Shown here one piece after another: positions 33,977 to 45,843 of a DNA stretch of 64,000 bases. A model generated the notes under the pieces. It saw only the letters and a list, made by a program, of their open reading frames with translations. It did not search any database and was not told the origin of the DNA. Origin of the DNA: Gadus chalcogrammus (lineage: Eukaryota > Chordata > Actinopteri > Gadiformes > Gadidae); the NCBI RefSeq assembly GCF_026213295.1, contig NC_079413.1, positions 18,060,030-18,124,029 of the forward strand, in the 5' to 3' direction. How positions within the stretch are numbered: the first letter of the stretch is position 1; each line of letters starts with the position of its first letter. A program made the position numbers and the translations under genes.

Positions 33977-35004
33977 AGACAGTTTTCAACACATTTCATA
34001 CAGTCCTTCTAGTTGCAGAGTTTGCTCGTGCTAGGCTAGCGCAAGTCAACGGGCAATGCTAGCCTGCTATTAAAAACAGTCTTACCCACTCCACAGTACA
34101 CCCGAGGTAAATCATTTATAACGCCAGACTATAGATTTAAATGTCTGTGTTGATAGAATAATGTTAGAAATAAAACTAACCTTGCATCGCATGAATCATC
34201 GAGGGACTACTTTCTCAGCAGAAGCGGAATTTTACTATGCGCTGGTTAGGTTTGTAACCGAATCACGACAGAAGAACGTAAACAGAGAAGCGTGGGACAG
34301 AAGCGCAATTGAACGACTAGGCAACATGATGGTTCAGTGTGCTTTTAGAAATTGTAGAAATAAACGGTACAGATGGGCACCACAAAGTTTCCACCAATTT
34401 CCAGTGCGAGATCTAGAAAGGACTCAACTGTGGCTTGTTGCTGCTGGCTTGGACATCAAAACACCGGCTCGTACATGTACGGTTCGTTGGATACAACAAA
34501 TTCCTCATAATCGTCTTCAAAAGCGGATGCATCGCAAACTCCTCCAAACGTGGGCATATCTTGTTAATTGAATACGCTTATAGAATTCCTTTGTTCACTG
34601 TACTCTGCGTTTGTAGCAATGACAGCGGCAGGTAACCTAGGTATCAGTCCGCCGCTGCCGTAGCCTACGTACAGGAATATAAACACTGCTGCTGAGACCC
34701 CGCAATTCCCTCAAAATGCAATGCAATGCAAGGTTGGTTTTATTTCTAACATTATTCTATAATCAGACATTTAGATTAATAGTCTGTCGTTATAATTGAT
34801 TTACCTCGGGTGTAATGTGGAGTGGGTAAGACTGTTTTTAATAGCAGGCTAGCATTGCCTGTTGACTTGCGCTAGCCTAGCACGAGCAAACTCTGCAACA
34901 AGAAGGACTGTATGAAATGTGTTAAACTGTCTCCAGTGATATAGAATACCAATGCTAACTTGGGAATCAGGCCCTATGTCCAAAATTCCGAACTACCCCT
35001 TTAA
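33977..35004. mobile_element. THAP-bearing fold-back element with Kolobok-type right end
   Basis: Arms of about 205 bp (33977-34192 and 34723-34932) share AATGCTAGCCTGCTATTAAA, GCTAGCGCAAGTCAACGGGC-like sequence and TAGAAATAAAACTAACCTTG. Beyond the right arm the sequence runs to GAACTACCCCT-TTAA (35001-35004), a Kolobok-like terminus. The matching left terminus was not found. Between the arms lies a THAP-like frame (34326-34571). Confidence 0.65.
34326..34571 (+). pseudogene. THAP-like zinc finger fragment
   Basis: The open frame extends from 34161, but the THAP homology begins at Met 34326/34329, giving about 81 residues: MMVQCAFRNCRNK (C-x4-C), then SFHQFPV, then ERTQLWLVAAGLD with the conserved Trp. 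A later ARTC could supply the third Cys, but the following C-x2-H and AVPTF are absent. The 3' part is therefore intronic or decayed. THAP fingers bind DNA in Kolobok and P transposases. Upstream of Met 34326 the frame overlaps the left arm and is probably not coding. Confidence 0.65.
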
Positions 35005-35649
35005 ACATCCAATAATCCACTACACCCCCCATCCCGCTGCGTATTGTTAAAGTTGTAATGTTGTGTTGATTGATGACCGATTTCCAAGATCATTTGAGAA
35101 CGAGGGAGGGGTTGAGTCTGACTGAACGAACAAATGATTCTGAACGACTCTTCTTGGCGAACTGAATCAAGGTAAATAATCATTGAATCCATCACTAGTC
35201 GGAAGAACGAGTCAATAGTTCAGAGACGTTTACGCACGCTCTATATTTAATCGCTAGGACCCTCCCCCTCAATACATTAGCCGCTAACAGTTGCCATCCA
35301 TATCCTTCTCGCATTCATTGGCCTGCTACAAATTTCGGATTCGTTGACGCGCCCCTTCCCCGTTTAACGTGTACAAAATAAAAAAGGGCAAATTTACTGG
35401 TCGCACATGTGCGACCAGATGTAAAATTCAGCGCAGAATCTCACATTTTGGTCCCAAAATGTGACCATTTGGGGTTGCAGTCTGGAGCACTGTATTATCA
35501 GTCACGGTATGGCTGTACAAGGTGAAACTACGCATACACTTTTCCTGGAACTGGACTGTAAGGCTATTTGGTAAAATGTCTTTCAGAGATTCAGAGCGGC
35601 TAGATTCCGATTTATTTAGATGGCGCTGGAATGGCTTGCATCCGTTTGT
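35005..35649. other. Intronic, fragment of a dispersed repeat
   Basis: GGTCGCACATGTGCGACCAG (35399-35418) is palindromic and is followed by a GTCTGGAGCACTG end. A related piece (GTCGCACCGGTGCG ... TCTGGAGCCCTG) occurs at 60181-60272. Probably a hAT right end. Confidence 0.4.
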
Positions 35650-37395
35650 ATCTATTGTAGGGCTGCAACTAACGATTATTTTAATAATGGATTAATCGGT
35701 CGATTATTTTTTCGATTAATCGATGAGTCTGATAAAAAAAACATTTGTTATTACCGCATCTTTATTCAAAAACTGAACCTTACTTCAAATTCACAGTGCA
35801 GGCTGAAGTGTAAAAACACCAGGTTATTGCTCCAATGTCCCGGAACTATTAAAAGTAATATTAAATGATAAAAAAAAAAAAATGGGATAGCACAAAAAAA
35901 ACATACAATGTATGATACACATTTATAAATATACAGTATATAAGGGATGTCCATGGTTAACCGATAAATACTAACGGTTAAAAAGAGATTAAATCATCTT
36001 AATTTCTCTCAGATGACAGATCCTTTTTCCAGAAAACTGTCCATTTTGGAAAACTTTTTTTCTGTAAGGGCTAGAACTCCAAATCTCAGATATGTATGAC
36101 CCTGGGAAATGTGCGTACACATTTTGGCATCTGTAGCTAGCTATCTTGAAAAGGCGGGAAAAGGGGCGTGACCTCCAGCATCAAGGTAAATGTGCATAAG
36201 AAAAGGGGCGTGACCTCCAACAGTAAGGTAAATGTGCATAAGACGGGTTCGTTTCTGGTCCCCATTTTTGGTGGGATGGAGGTGTAAATTTGTGCGTTAA
36301 AGGTGACACATTATGGTGTTTCCCCAACAAGTAAACATAGTATTTGAGTTCCAGAAAACATGTTTTTTAAGCTGTTTGCTGGAAATAGCTTTTAGGAAAA
36401 AATATATCGTCTATCGCTATACCCCTCTGTTTCAGTCCCTTCAGAATGCACTGTTTCTGCTGTCTATAGCATTGATGCAAATAAGCTGCTGCCCATTGAC
36501 CAATGAGCTCTCAGACTGAACCACAGCATGGAGGAGAAGGGATTGTTGCCGTTTGACTCCTGGAGCTCTATATCTATATAATATAACATAATAATAATAT
36601 TATATACAGGTATTTATATAATCTAATATCACGGCCAAAAGCTATGTGCGCCTCGGATGATATTATAATAATAAAGACTGTCTGACGTCTCTGGTACTTC
36701 CACAAGTTTTTTTTTTTGTTTTGCATTTGAACACATACTGAGCCTACCTGAACACATCACATTTGGCACTGTTTGCGACTTTTTTTTTAAGCTAACTAGC
36801 TCCATATCCTGTCGGTTTTAACATGCTTCTTTCATGAACCATGAACCCATGGATATATATATTAACTAGATGCCCTACGACGGCGTCTAGAACGTCACCA
36901 TCAATTTTCAACCGAATTACAAACGGTTTGGTTTATTACAAACGTTATTAACGTGGTTATGATATTTTAGGACATTATTCTATTTTTCATTATTCTATCA
37001 AAAGTATGCAATGTCATAACTACATCTCTGATGGTTATAACAAACCAAACCGTTTGAAAATCGGTTGAAAATTTAGCAAGTTATGGTTATTTAAAAAGTA
37101 CATGTACCACTACCAACACAATGTTATGGCTGAGCAGCTTACTGTGGTAAGATGGCCGCCAGTGGCGACGTTCGACTCCTTTGGCCAGCGGCGAGGACGA
37201 GGCATCTAGTTAATATAGATATCTATGCATGAACCAACCTGTCGGCGGCTGGCTGTAAACTAAACAGTGCCGCGCCTACGAGTGACGTATCAAATCGCGC
37301 GACTGAACGAATCGATGACCAAATTCGTTGCCAACGCTTTTAGTAATGGATTTTTATCGATTTTATGGATTTGTTGTTGCAGCCCTAATCTATTG
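35650..37395. mobile_element. hAT element, 1.73 kb, TSD ATCTATTG
   Basis: Perfect 8-bp duplication ATCTATTG (35650-35657, 37388-37395). Ends TAGGGCTGCAACTAACGATT and GTTGTTGCAGCCCTA are a known-type fish hAT terminus. It contains a nested short element (36861-37215) and a dispersed-repeat segment (36010-36310) related in inverted orientation to 11330-11590. No transposase frame is recognised. Confidence 0.9.
36861..37215. mobile_element. Nested MITE, TIR TTAACTAGATGCC
   Basis: ATTAACTAGATGCCCTACGA (36861) and GGCATCTAGTTAAT (37201-37214) are inverted ends, about 350 bp apart. Sub-terminal CCGAATTACAAACGGTTTGG and CAAACCGTTTGAAAATCGG are also paired. It lies inside the hAT element above. Confidence 0.7.
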
Positions 37396-38734
37396 TTTGT
37401 AATTTAGCTTCAGAGCTCATTCATTTGTCGGACCCAAACGTTTGAAGGCCACGGTTGAAGAAGACTCCAGTGCCAAGTCCTGTAGTCTTAGCTTTAGCTT
37501 CATGTTGGTCGTCAACCCTTTCCTCCTGACACACAGTGGTCTTGGATCGGGCCTGCTGCAGATTAGATTAGTTTTATCAAACCTTTTCATCTGATGTTTT
37601 GACGAAAGCATGACTCAGAGTACCATACAGGGGATTGTCTGCTAATTTATTTCCCACTCTGAACTTTGAGTGAAAGGGTTGATGATGAGAGGTGGACAGA
37701 GGGCTCCTGTTTATCCACGTCTATCCAAAGGCCTTTCAGAAAGCTTTCAGCCCAAGCTCTGAGCTGAGGCTGGTCGGGCCGGAGGTGGACCAGAGGCCAT
37801 TAGGCTGATGACGGTCCCAGACCAGGCCCAGAGAAGATGCTTCACACTACAGATCACCAGGAATGGTGTGCAATGATTATTCACGGCTGGTTCACACTGT
37901 TGGAGTTGTTGGGTGAAAAAGTTTAATCTGGGGTCATTTTACATTCAATTGAATGTGTAATGGAAGGAATTCTGAGCCACTAGATGCATGTTTTATATTT
38001 CTATATAAAAAATTTATGATATTAGCCGCCTGATACTTTATTTAAATACTTTATTTAATTGAGTTTTTAAATCAGTTCTTTGTCCTTGCTGATATCTTTC
38101 TCTGTGACCTGTGAACACGTTCCCTCTCCATCAGTAAAGTGATCTGACACTAGGCCTTAAACATCCACCCTGTGCCTCAGTGTCTCTCCACGGTACGTCG
38201 GGCCAGATGTGGGCGGATGATAAGGGCGTCGATGATAGAGATGGTGATCTGAGGTGGTGTGGAGTTAACCACGAGCACAGTTTCACATTGTGTCATATGA
38301 TTTCCATAATGCCACAGATGGGCCAAATGGGGAAGGTGTGAGCCTGTCTTGGGGTTTTTAGTTTAGGAAATGCAAAATGCTGATCTCATTTGAATACCCA
38401 GTTTGTAAAAGCCTGTGTTTGCAATTTTAAAAATATGCGCCTCTGTGAATCATCTGCAGAGTAGACGGCTCCCCTTAACACCAACTCTGTAGATGGGGAG
38501 GAGAACATTTGAATTGGCCTTTCTCTGAAACATTGAAGGGCTTTGGGGTGCTGCCGCTGTTGGTGGGAATCTGCTGTTGTCACGGTGAACACGAGTGCTC
38601 TGGTGAACACCGGTGTAACGGGGGAACACGTTAATCCTTCTGTACGGGCCACACCAGGGAGCCCTCCTCTCTGGGCCCCAGTCCTTGTCACTCCGGTCTC
38701 TCATGTTGTGCAGCAGCCACCCCACTCCCTTCAA
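37396..38734. other. Intronic, nothing recognised
   Basis: No domain-bearing frame or element end. Confidence 0.4.
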
Positions 38735-38743
38735 TAATGGCGC

Positions 38744-39174
38744 GTTTCCACTAGGGCTGAACGATCTATCGTTTTCGACCGAAAATCGCGATATCAAGCA
38801 TTACGATTATGGGATCGTCAAAGCTGCAGTTTTTTTTTTTTATTTTTTTTTTTTATATATATATTTTACAAAAGTGCAATTATTTTGATGCTGATGAGCC
38901 ATTGAAGCAAGTTTACTTAAGAAAGAGGGCTCCCTTTTTATTTGACTTTTTTGGTTGTTGTTTCTTAGGTACTTGAATAAACAGTCTTGCATTTGAAATC
39001 TGTTGCCAGCAGTTTTCATTATTGCATTACCTTAATGGAATTAATTGGTTATATTCATTTATACTGAAACTTGATTTAAAGAAAATAAATCGTGGTTGAA
39101 ATCGAAACCGCAATCTCTACCAGAAAAATCGCAATTTCAATTTTTTCTTAAAATCGTTCAGCCCTAGTTTCCAC
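38744..39174. mobile_element. hAT MITE inside Harbinger copy 2, TSD GTTTCCAC
   Basis: Perfect duplication GTTTCCAC (38744-38751, 39167-39174). Ends TAGGGCTGAACGAT and ATCGTTCAGCCCTA, 415 bp between, no coding sequence. The target is the Harbinger terminal repeat itself, so the insertion order is certain. Confidence 0.92.
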
Positions 39175-39397
39175 TGCAGGCTGTGGTATGGTTTGGTTCG
39201 CAAAGGTTGGGTACGGATTGCGTTTCCACCGTCAAAAGTGGGCGTGAGCCGTACTCTGTTTGCCCTCGTCTTCAGTACTCCTCCGTTGGGGTACTGAGAC
39301 GGGGTACTGAAATCCGTTGATTTGTCGACAGAATCGTCACTTCCGGGCAACGTGGGGATAAAAAACAAACAGTAGCCTCGAGGTATTATTCTTTACA

Positions 39398-39475
39398 ATG
39401 AACATGTCGCGTAAAACGCTTGCTTTGGCGAACAAGGAGGTGGAGACGTTCCTCTGCATTCTTGGGGAGGAAGAC
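39398..39475 (+). pseudogene. First exon of a Myb/SANT-like protein in Harbinger copy 2
   Basis: 26 codons, MNMSRKTLALANKEVETFLC then ILGEED, ending exactly at a GTGCGT splice donor (39476). NKEVETFLCILGEED resembles helix 1 of the Myb_DNA-bind_4 domain of Harbinger-type partner proteins. The downstream exons are absent. The same frame occurs in copy 1 (9086). This copy is the better preserved, with no internal stop. Confidence 0.6.
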
Positions 39476-39698
39476 GTGCGTTCAACTTTTCCATTGTTTT
39501 TATTGAGCAGGCTACACTGTCGCGCTGCTATGATGTCACGATGATTACGTAGCTGCCGCGGCGATCGACATCCGGCCTACCATAAAGGGTACTGTCGGCG
39601 GTGGAAACGCGACCTCGGAACTGAGCTGGGCTATACCGCCCCCTCCCTACCGGACTGAGGCAAACCGTACCGCACCCTGCAGTTGAAACGCGGCATAA

Positions 39699-40390
39699 GT
39701 GAACATGACCTCTCGCTGACACGCGGAGCCTCTCCCCAACAGGTCTCTGATCCCCTCCTGTCTTTATATTGATGTGTTAGGATTCATTTTGTTGTGTTTT
39801 GTAGGGCTCTCAAATAATGGAAATGATAATGCGATAATGATGGATCATTTTATACAATATGAAATTAGCAGAATATTGTTGTGTTCTAACACTCTTTGAC
39901 GGTCGGAGCTGACCCCTCTTAGTCAGTGGTGGAGCTCTCAGCCGACATCGCTTTGAGTTACTGGAGTAATCACAATGTTTGTGATTATAACCATGTGCTT
40001 TGTTATCTCCCAGAGGGCTCGTTGTTGAAGGTAAAGTAGGTTAGTTATTTTAGTCGGCAAACCATAAGGCCCGGCCTGTGTTGAGTTCCCTAGTGGTCAA
40101 GAAGTTTTCTTAAAATGTCAGCTGGGAAGATCCCGACATCCAAACTGAAAGTGAACTGATTAATTCAAGAACTACACGTCTCAAAGCAGCTTCTGTGGTC
40201 TGAATAGATCCGTCTCCCTCTGTCTCTGTCTGTGAGCAGCGGTGTTGACGCAGAATCCTCAGGCTGTGTTCCAATCAGTTCCAGCCCCTCCTACACTCAC
40301 CCTCCCCATTTAGTGAAACAGCTCTGCATTCAGAAGGGAGAATCATCAGACAACCTTTAACGCAGATGCTATCTCTAACCAGTGTGTTAT
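39699..40390. other. Intronic, nothing recognised
   Basis: GTAGGGCTCTCAAATAATGG (39803) resembles a hAT left end. No partner was found. Confidence 0.35.
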
Positions 40391-40920
40391 GCTTGTTTTC
40401 CACCGGGGACGTACACGCCGCGGAACGGCTGCAAACTCTGCCCTGCGTCAATTTCCACCGGGCGCGTAACGGCAGCGTAGTGCTGCCTTGCGAGCCAGCT
40501 GTATTCATGCGAGATCACGCGATAATCCTAAACCTAATGTACTCACCTTCCACTCCCAAAACGACTGCAATTAAATGCCAGGCTTTGTCCTTTCTGACAT
40601 TGTCCTTATAAAAAGGATGATTTATTTCATAAATTATTTTTTGTTGCTCCACTTCGACAATCAGTCTCTCATCGTTCATGTTGCCGACCCTCTGAGACCC
40701 TTTACTTTGATTGACTGCTGACCTGGTTCCACCGGTCATGATGTAATGTTGACGTAATGTTGATGTGATGTTGTGATAGGCTACATGAGCTGAGTATTGT
40801 GTTTTATTTTGAAAAGTGACCGGATGCTCTATGGCTTTTACTTTTTCACTTCCTGCCCGGCTCGATCGGCTCTGTTGAAATTGACGCGGTTCAGCAACGG
40901 CTCGCGTCTCCTTGGAACAT
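40391..40920 (-). mobile_element. Probable non-autonomous element carrying a MADF exon
   Basis: TTTTCCACCGGGGACG (40397) and an internal TTTCCACCGGGCGCG (40450) resemble element-end sequences of Harbinger-like families, and the segment encloses a MADF exon on the minus strand. A right-hand inverted partner was not found, so the limits are approximate. Confidence 0.4.
40547..40679 (-). pseudogene. MADF-domain first exon with splice donor
   Basis: From ATG (40679-40677) it reads MNDERLIVEVEQQKIIYEIN, then HPFYKDNVRKDKAWHLIAVV, then LGVE. This is a canonical MADF (Myb/SANT-like) start: RLIxxVxxxxxxY, HPxYKD, KxxAWxxIA. The exon ends at GAAG|GTGAGT, a perfect splice donor. Known MADF proteins continue with the third helix in the next exon, and none was found. 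No internal stop is present. It is either the first exon of a transposon partner gene or of a captured host gene. Confidence 0.7.
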
Positions 40921-41084
40921 TTTCTTGTTGACCATTTTGTGTATTTTTTTAAGGCGAAATTTGAAGTTCTCAGTTACAAAGTTTTCTTTGGGAGAGACAT
41001 GCTGAATAAATACATGTTTGAATATTGGTGGTTTCAATATTGATCAAAATAATAGGGATTATGGGTTCGCCCCTAATCGAGCAG

Positions 41085-41197
41085 CCCTACTTTCAACGCA
41101 AATTAAACTATCGATATTGACGATAGCGTCTCGTTCCATACCTCGTTCGAAAAAATATCAATATATTTCAAATATCGTTATATCGCCCAGCCCTATG
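41085..41197. mobile_element. hAT right-end fragment
   Basis: CGTTATATCGCCCAGCCCTA (41177-41196) is a typical hAT terminus and shares ATCGCCCAGCCCTA with the ends at 48879 and 53059. No left end. Confidence 0.45.
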
Positions 41198-43989
41198 GGA
41201 ATGAATCACAAAGTGTTTGTGTGTGAAGATCCTGTTATTCAGCAGTCCTGATTTCTGTATCAGTGCATTATGACAGAGTTGTGTGTAGTGTCATGTTCTG
41301 AGGGGATTACCAGCAGAGCCGTTCACTCTAACCACCTTCTGTGTAGAACCCCAGGCTGGCTGAGGCTAAAGGCTGGCACCGAGCACCCGGCCCTGTGTGT
41401 TTGTGCACATGTGCCTCAGCAGGCGCGAGTGCTACCCGTCTGTCACTTCCTGTTTGCTGTGTGGACCTCCCCTGGCAGCTTCCTGTCTCTCCCTAGTAGG
41501 GGGTTCCAGCGACCCAGAGCGCTTAGAGGTTTCCCGTTTGGCAGGCCTCTCTCCTGTGGACGCGTTCCTGTTGAGAACCGCTCAGCGGGTTGTAGCGGGA
41601 CTGTGGTGGAGGGGTTGAGCAAGAACACGGTGGAGCTTAGCAATGACTTCTTGTTCTGCTTCCTACCTATGTGGTCTCTCTCTTCCTCTTTTGTCTCTCT
41701 GCCTCGCATTCCCTCCCTCTCTTTGCCTGTCTCTCTTCCTCTCTCTCTCTGTCTCTGTCTCTCTCTGTGTGTAACCTGACCCCAGCCGCTCAGCCCCTCC
41801 TCCAGATCAGGGACCTCTCATGCTCTTCCGCCCTCGTTTTGTCTTCTAAAGCTTCCTGTTCTTTGATTAACTGCTCCCTCCCGTCTGTTGGCGCCCGCTT
41901 ATCGCTACACTGCTATCGATCCTGCCCACCCACTGACTCACCAATGAGAGAGACGGAGGGAGAGGGAGAGAGAGGGAGACTTGAGCCAATCCTCTACAAT
42001 TTAAGCAAGAAAAATCCTTCAGAATTGTCTCCAAAAATATGAAACTCGACAACACTAACAATTCCCAATAACATGTGTCTAATGGCTACAGATGAGCTTT
42101 CTGTTGGCGGTCTACTCTGTTCACTGTCGTATTGTAAGGATGTCAGGCCGTAGTGTTTCCCTTTGATGTTTGTTTGTGCGTGTTATAGATAAGGACGTCG
42201 TGACACTGACTAGAATGAACTTCTGATGCAACATCTTCTCAGAAAACCTATTTTAAATCCATCTGCTCACTCGGCCAGCGGACGCGAATGCGGATGTGAA
42301 ACTGTCGGAAGACAACGTCCCGTGACAGATCGTGTCTACTTCCTCTGGTTAGAGGTCTGTTTCTGGCTCTTTGAGGCAGTCCACTTCTGCCTGGATTTGC
42401 GTTAAAAAAGTGCAACGGGCCCAGCAGACGGAACAGAATGAGAGTTAGGAAATATGAGGCCTACATGAAACAAAGGAAACATTATTGTTTGTTATGGTTA
42501 TTGTTTAGGGTAGGGCACTTCTGTCATTGTGCTATTGTGTGTTATTGTTGACCAAAGGCAGCTCTGTCGAGAGCAGGGCTGCTGCCCAGCGGCCTTTGAG
42601 CAAGGCTTTTCTGCAGGCTCAACGCCAGACACGAATTCGGACCGGCCCGCGTCTTCAGTCCCATTCAGACGGCCGTAACTCGGATTTTGAATATCTGTAG
42701 GTTGGCTGTGTGATTGGTGGGAAGGGTTTAACTCCCAGTTTAACTCGCTAATAACTCCCAATCCCTCCCTCCCAATATGATGTTATTGATGACATAATTG
42801 AGAGGAGGATCAGCACTGAGGGGATATATCCAGGAAGGCCCCTTAGTTAATGCTGCTGTGTTAAAACCGTACTGTCAAAATATGCAACGTACTGTCAACA
42901 CATTTGTCCTATATTACCAATCAATCATTATCCTTTATTTAACCAGGTAAAAATGTATTGAGATTAAAATCTCTTTAATATGAAAGATGTTATATAATTG
43001 TCTTAGTACTAATCATCTTGTCATAGAGGGCGATAAACTAAATTAAATTCTTAGTCTATTCATTTTTACTTTGACGTTGTTGACCTGCTAGTCTGACCTC
43101 AGAGTGCCCTTAGGGTTTCACACCCAAAAAGGGTTTAGTGTGTTAAGGAAATTACAATAATGTTCATTTTAATAACCGAATCAAACAGGATATAGAGTCT
43201 GCTTTCGGCAAGATCCCAGAGTTGGTAAGTGCAGATGAGGGCAAGGTTAATGCGTGCACTCAGATAAACTCCCTCCTTCATAAGTTGTGTGCTTTGAGAA
43301 GTATTTCCTTCACCTGTGGTGTTGCTTCACGATGTGGTGACCCGCTGGGATCCCGACCCATCCTAGCAGACAACTTGGTGGGCGAGTAATGAGGAGCCAT
43401 CTGACAGATAGCTGGTCTCCTACGAGAATGAGGTCAACTAGAAACTGACATTCTCACATTTCAGACATTACCACACTGAAATGATTGAATGTTAGATCGT
43501 CGTTTAGATTATATTTTAGCTTTAGATCTTTCCTACAGCACATTCTCATAATAGGCCAACATCAATTGCATCAGGCTTGCATAGGCTTTTAATCATTAAT
43601 TTATTGTTCTCTTATATGCTGGATAAACCAGTGTTTGATTTCATGGAGGTATAATATAAATTATGATGAATTAGTTTATTAGACAGAAGTTTGTATGTTA
43701 CTATATAATGTGTATCATAGCCTGTATTTCAGTCAAATTGAACCCAGGTTTGTAGAAAAGGTTTGTAGAAGGGGTCATTCATCGCCAATAGACTGAATCC
43801 TGGCCGTCGTCTGCTCATACAGAGCAACAAACAAGACGATCGCAGTTTTAGATGTATAATTATTAAGAAATAAGCTTTTCGGCACAATTTTACATCACAA
43901 TATTTCATGGCAAGACATTTGGTCACCTCTGGTTCACTGGTATAGGGAATGAGGAACAACGTGAGCCAATTCATTCTGAACCAAGTTAG
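41198..43989. other. Intronic, CT-rich patches, no exon
   Basis: A TCTCTCTG-rich tract lies at 41683-41772. TTTATTTAACCAGGTAAAAA (42937 on) is a common short fish interspersed motif. Several open frames (41270-41779, 41671-42042) are pyrimidine-driven and have no domain. Confidence 0.5.
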
Positions 43990-44007
43990 CCATTTCACAT
44001 TTCACAC

Positions 44008-44039
44008 TTGCCTTGGCTCACAAACGTGAGCCAAGGCAA
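44008..44039. repeat. Perfect 13-bp-arm hairpin
   Basis: TTGCCTTGGCTCA, loop CAAACG, TGAGCCAAGGCAA. It lies immediately before the 34-bp tandem array. Confidence 0.9.
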
Positions 44040-44052
44040 TCAAGACAAAGTG

Positions 44053-44350
44053 AGCCGGTGTGTAGCAACAGGAGCTATAAGCACACAGTCCTGATGTAGC
44101 AACAGGAGCTAACCGCACACAGCCGTGATGTGGCATCAGGAGCTAAAAGCACACATCCCTGATGTAGCAACAGGAGCTAACGGCACACAGCCCTGATGTA
44201 GCAACAGGAGCTAACAGCACACAGCCCTGATGTAGCAACAGGAGCTAACGGCACTCAGCCCTGATGTAGCAACAGGAGCTAACGGCACACAGCCCTGATG
44301 TAGCAACAGGAGCTAACAGCACACAGCCCTGATGTAGCAACAGGAGTTAA
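44053..44350. repeat. 34-bp minisatellite, about nine copies
   Basis: Unit CTGATGTAGCAACAGGAGCT plus AACGGCACACAGCC. Copies differ at a few positions (AACGG/AACAG/AAAAG). Confidence 0.95.
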
Positions 44351-44590
44351 GTGTAACAGCAGGGTCTGAAGTGTTCAGCGGAAAACGGATGTGTACGTCC
44401 ATCTCCGGAGCTAGCAGAGTGGTGCACAGTAAATATTGCTCCAGTGTGTTAATGGAGTCGCTGGGGCTGAGCGGAGGCGTTGTCTCAGTGCTCTGGGGTT
44501 TGTGTAGCATCGTATCCGAAGCTATCTGCGTTGCATACGGGAATGGGTTAACCTGGTGATTGTTAGTGCTTGCCACTTGGTTCTATGAAT

Positions 44591-44650
44591 GTCCTTACTG
44601 TACCCACAGTACAGTAAGGACATCATTTTACATCAGGCCCTGATGTAAAA
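44591..44650. repeat. Two adjacent palindromes
   Basis: GTCCTTACTGT/ACAGTAAGGAC (44591-44601, 44611-44621) is followed by a 25-nt palindrome TTTTACATCAGG-C-CCTGATGTAAAA (44626-44650). The flank GTTAACC ... GTGATTGTTAGTGCTTGCCA ... (44548-44600) recurs inverted and diverged at 54848-54905. Confidence 0.8.
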
Positions 44651-45632
44651 GCATGAACCTCTGAGATGATGGACGTTGTAATGACACAATGCACATAAAA
44701 GGGGAACTGGTTCAGTTTTTTCTTTCCAGTACAGCCATGCAGCCCATGTCACCTGATTGGTTGCCCGGTATCCTCCGGTACTCCTTTTTTATTGGCTCGT
44801 CCCCCACCGCAGCCACACGGCCAACTCTTGTGTTCTTTTGCATTTTTCTGTTGTGGTTTTGTTTTGGTTGCGTCCCACAGACGTCCCGGCGCGTGCGTGT
44901 GGAGGTTTCTCTGGCAGAGGGATGACCGCGGCTCCATTCCTCACCAAACCACTCTGGTTTAGTAAAATGGCCGACTGGTTAACCCTTCCACCGCCCCCTC
45001 TTGCTCTGCGGTCCCTCAAGCATCTAGTCGCTCTAAACCCATCTTTACTGTCAGTTCTGGTGGGTCGTGCCCAAGAGTCAATTCAATTAGTATAACCCTT
45101 AATCACAGTTACAGTCTCAAAGTTATTCACAGGCCACACCCCCTAACCCTAGCTCCCTATCTCTAGCCCCCCCTATCCCTGGCCCCCTTAAAGAACAGGG
45201 AAAGTCTCCCTTTATTATAGAGGAGGAGAAGCCGTTGAAGGCGGCAGAGCGAGGGCGATGCTGGTCCCCTCCCCGGGTGACCAGCAGACCACTGGGTGCC
45301 AAGAGGTAGAAACACTACGGAAGCATACCAAACAGAACCCTTTAAACAGAAATGAGGGAAAGGCTGAGTGAGTGAAGGCCGGAGGGAGAGGGGAACGTGT
45401 CAAGGTAGGTCAGAGGTCGCTTCCTCCTCAAACGTCAGTGATCCCACACATACCCACAGAGATGAGTTAAATCAGCCATCCTGCACACGGATTAGAGCAC
45501 GCCCTGCCTCCCTGATCACTTCCTCTGCACGCACGAACACACACAGAGCTAGATGTCTGTTCCATCTCCAATCCATATGTCACAAAACACACACACGCTG
45601 TCACAAGCCCACCCCCTCGGACCCCATTTTCT
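44651..45632. other. Intronic, nothing recognised
   Basis: GC-richer than its surroundings. No exon or element end was identified. Confidence 0.4.

Positions 45633-45840
<208 letters not shown>

Positions 45841-45843
<3 letters not shown>

Larger units (their letters stand above)
38735..39698 (+). mobile_element. Harbinger-like MITE, copy 2
   Basis: TAA (38735-38737) and TAA (39696-39698) flank ends TGGCGCGTTTCCACT and GTTGAAACGCGGCA. The original element of about 535 bp is enlarged by a hAT inserted 14 bp inside its left end. It keeps the subterminal GCGTTTCCACCGTC/GGCGGTGGAAACGC pair and a short exon (39398-39475). Confidence 0.85.

Noticed and set aside
34161..34325. N-terminal 55 residues ahead of the THAP-like frame
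   Set aside because: They overlap the inverted arm of the element and show no THAP-like residues. The natural start is Met 34326 or 34329.
41397..42061. Possible host exon in the 41.3-42.1 kb region
   Set aside because: Open frames overlap on both strands, are pyrimidine-rich and lack splice signals or domain motifs.
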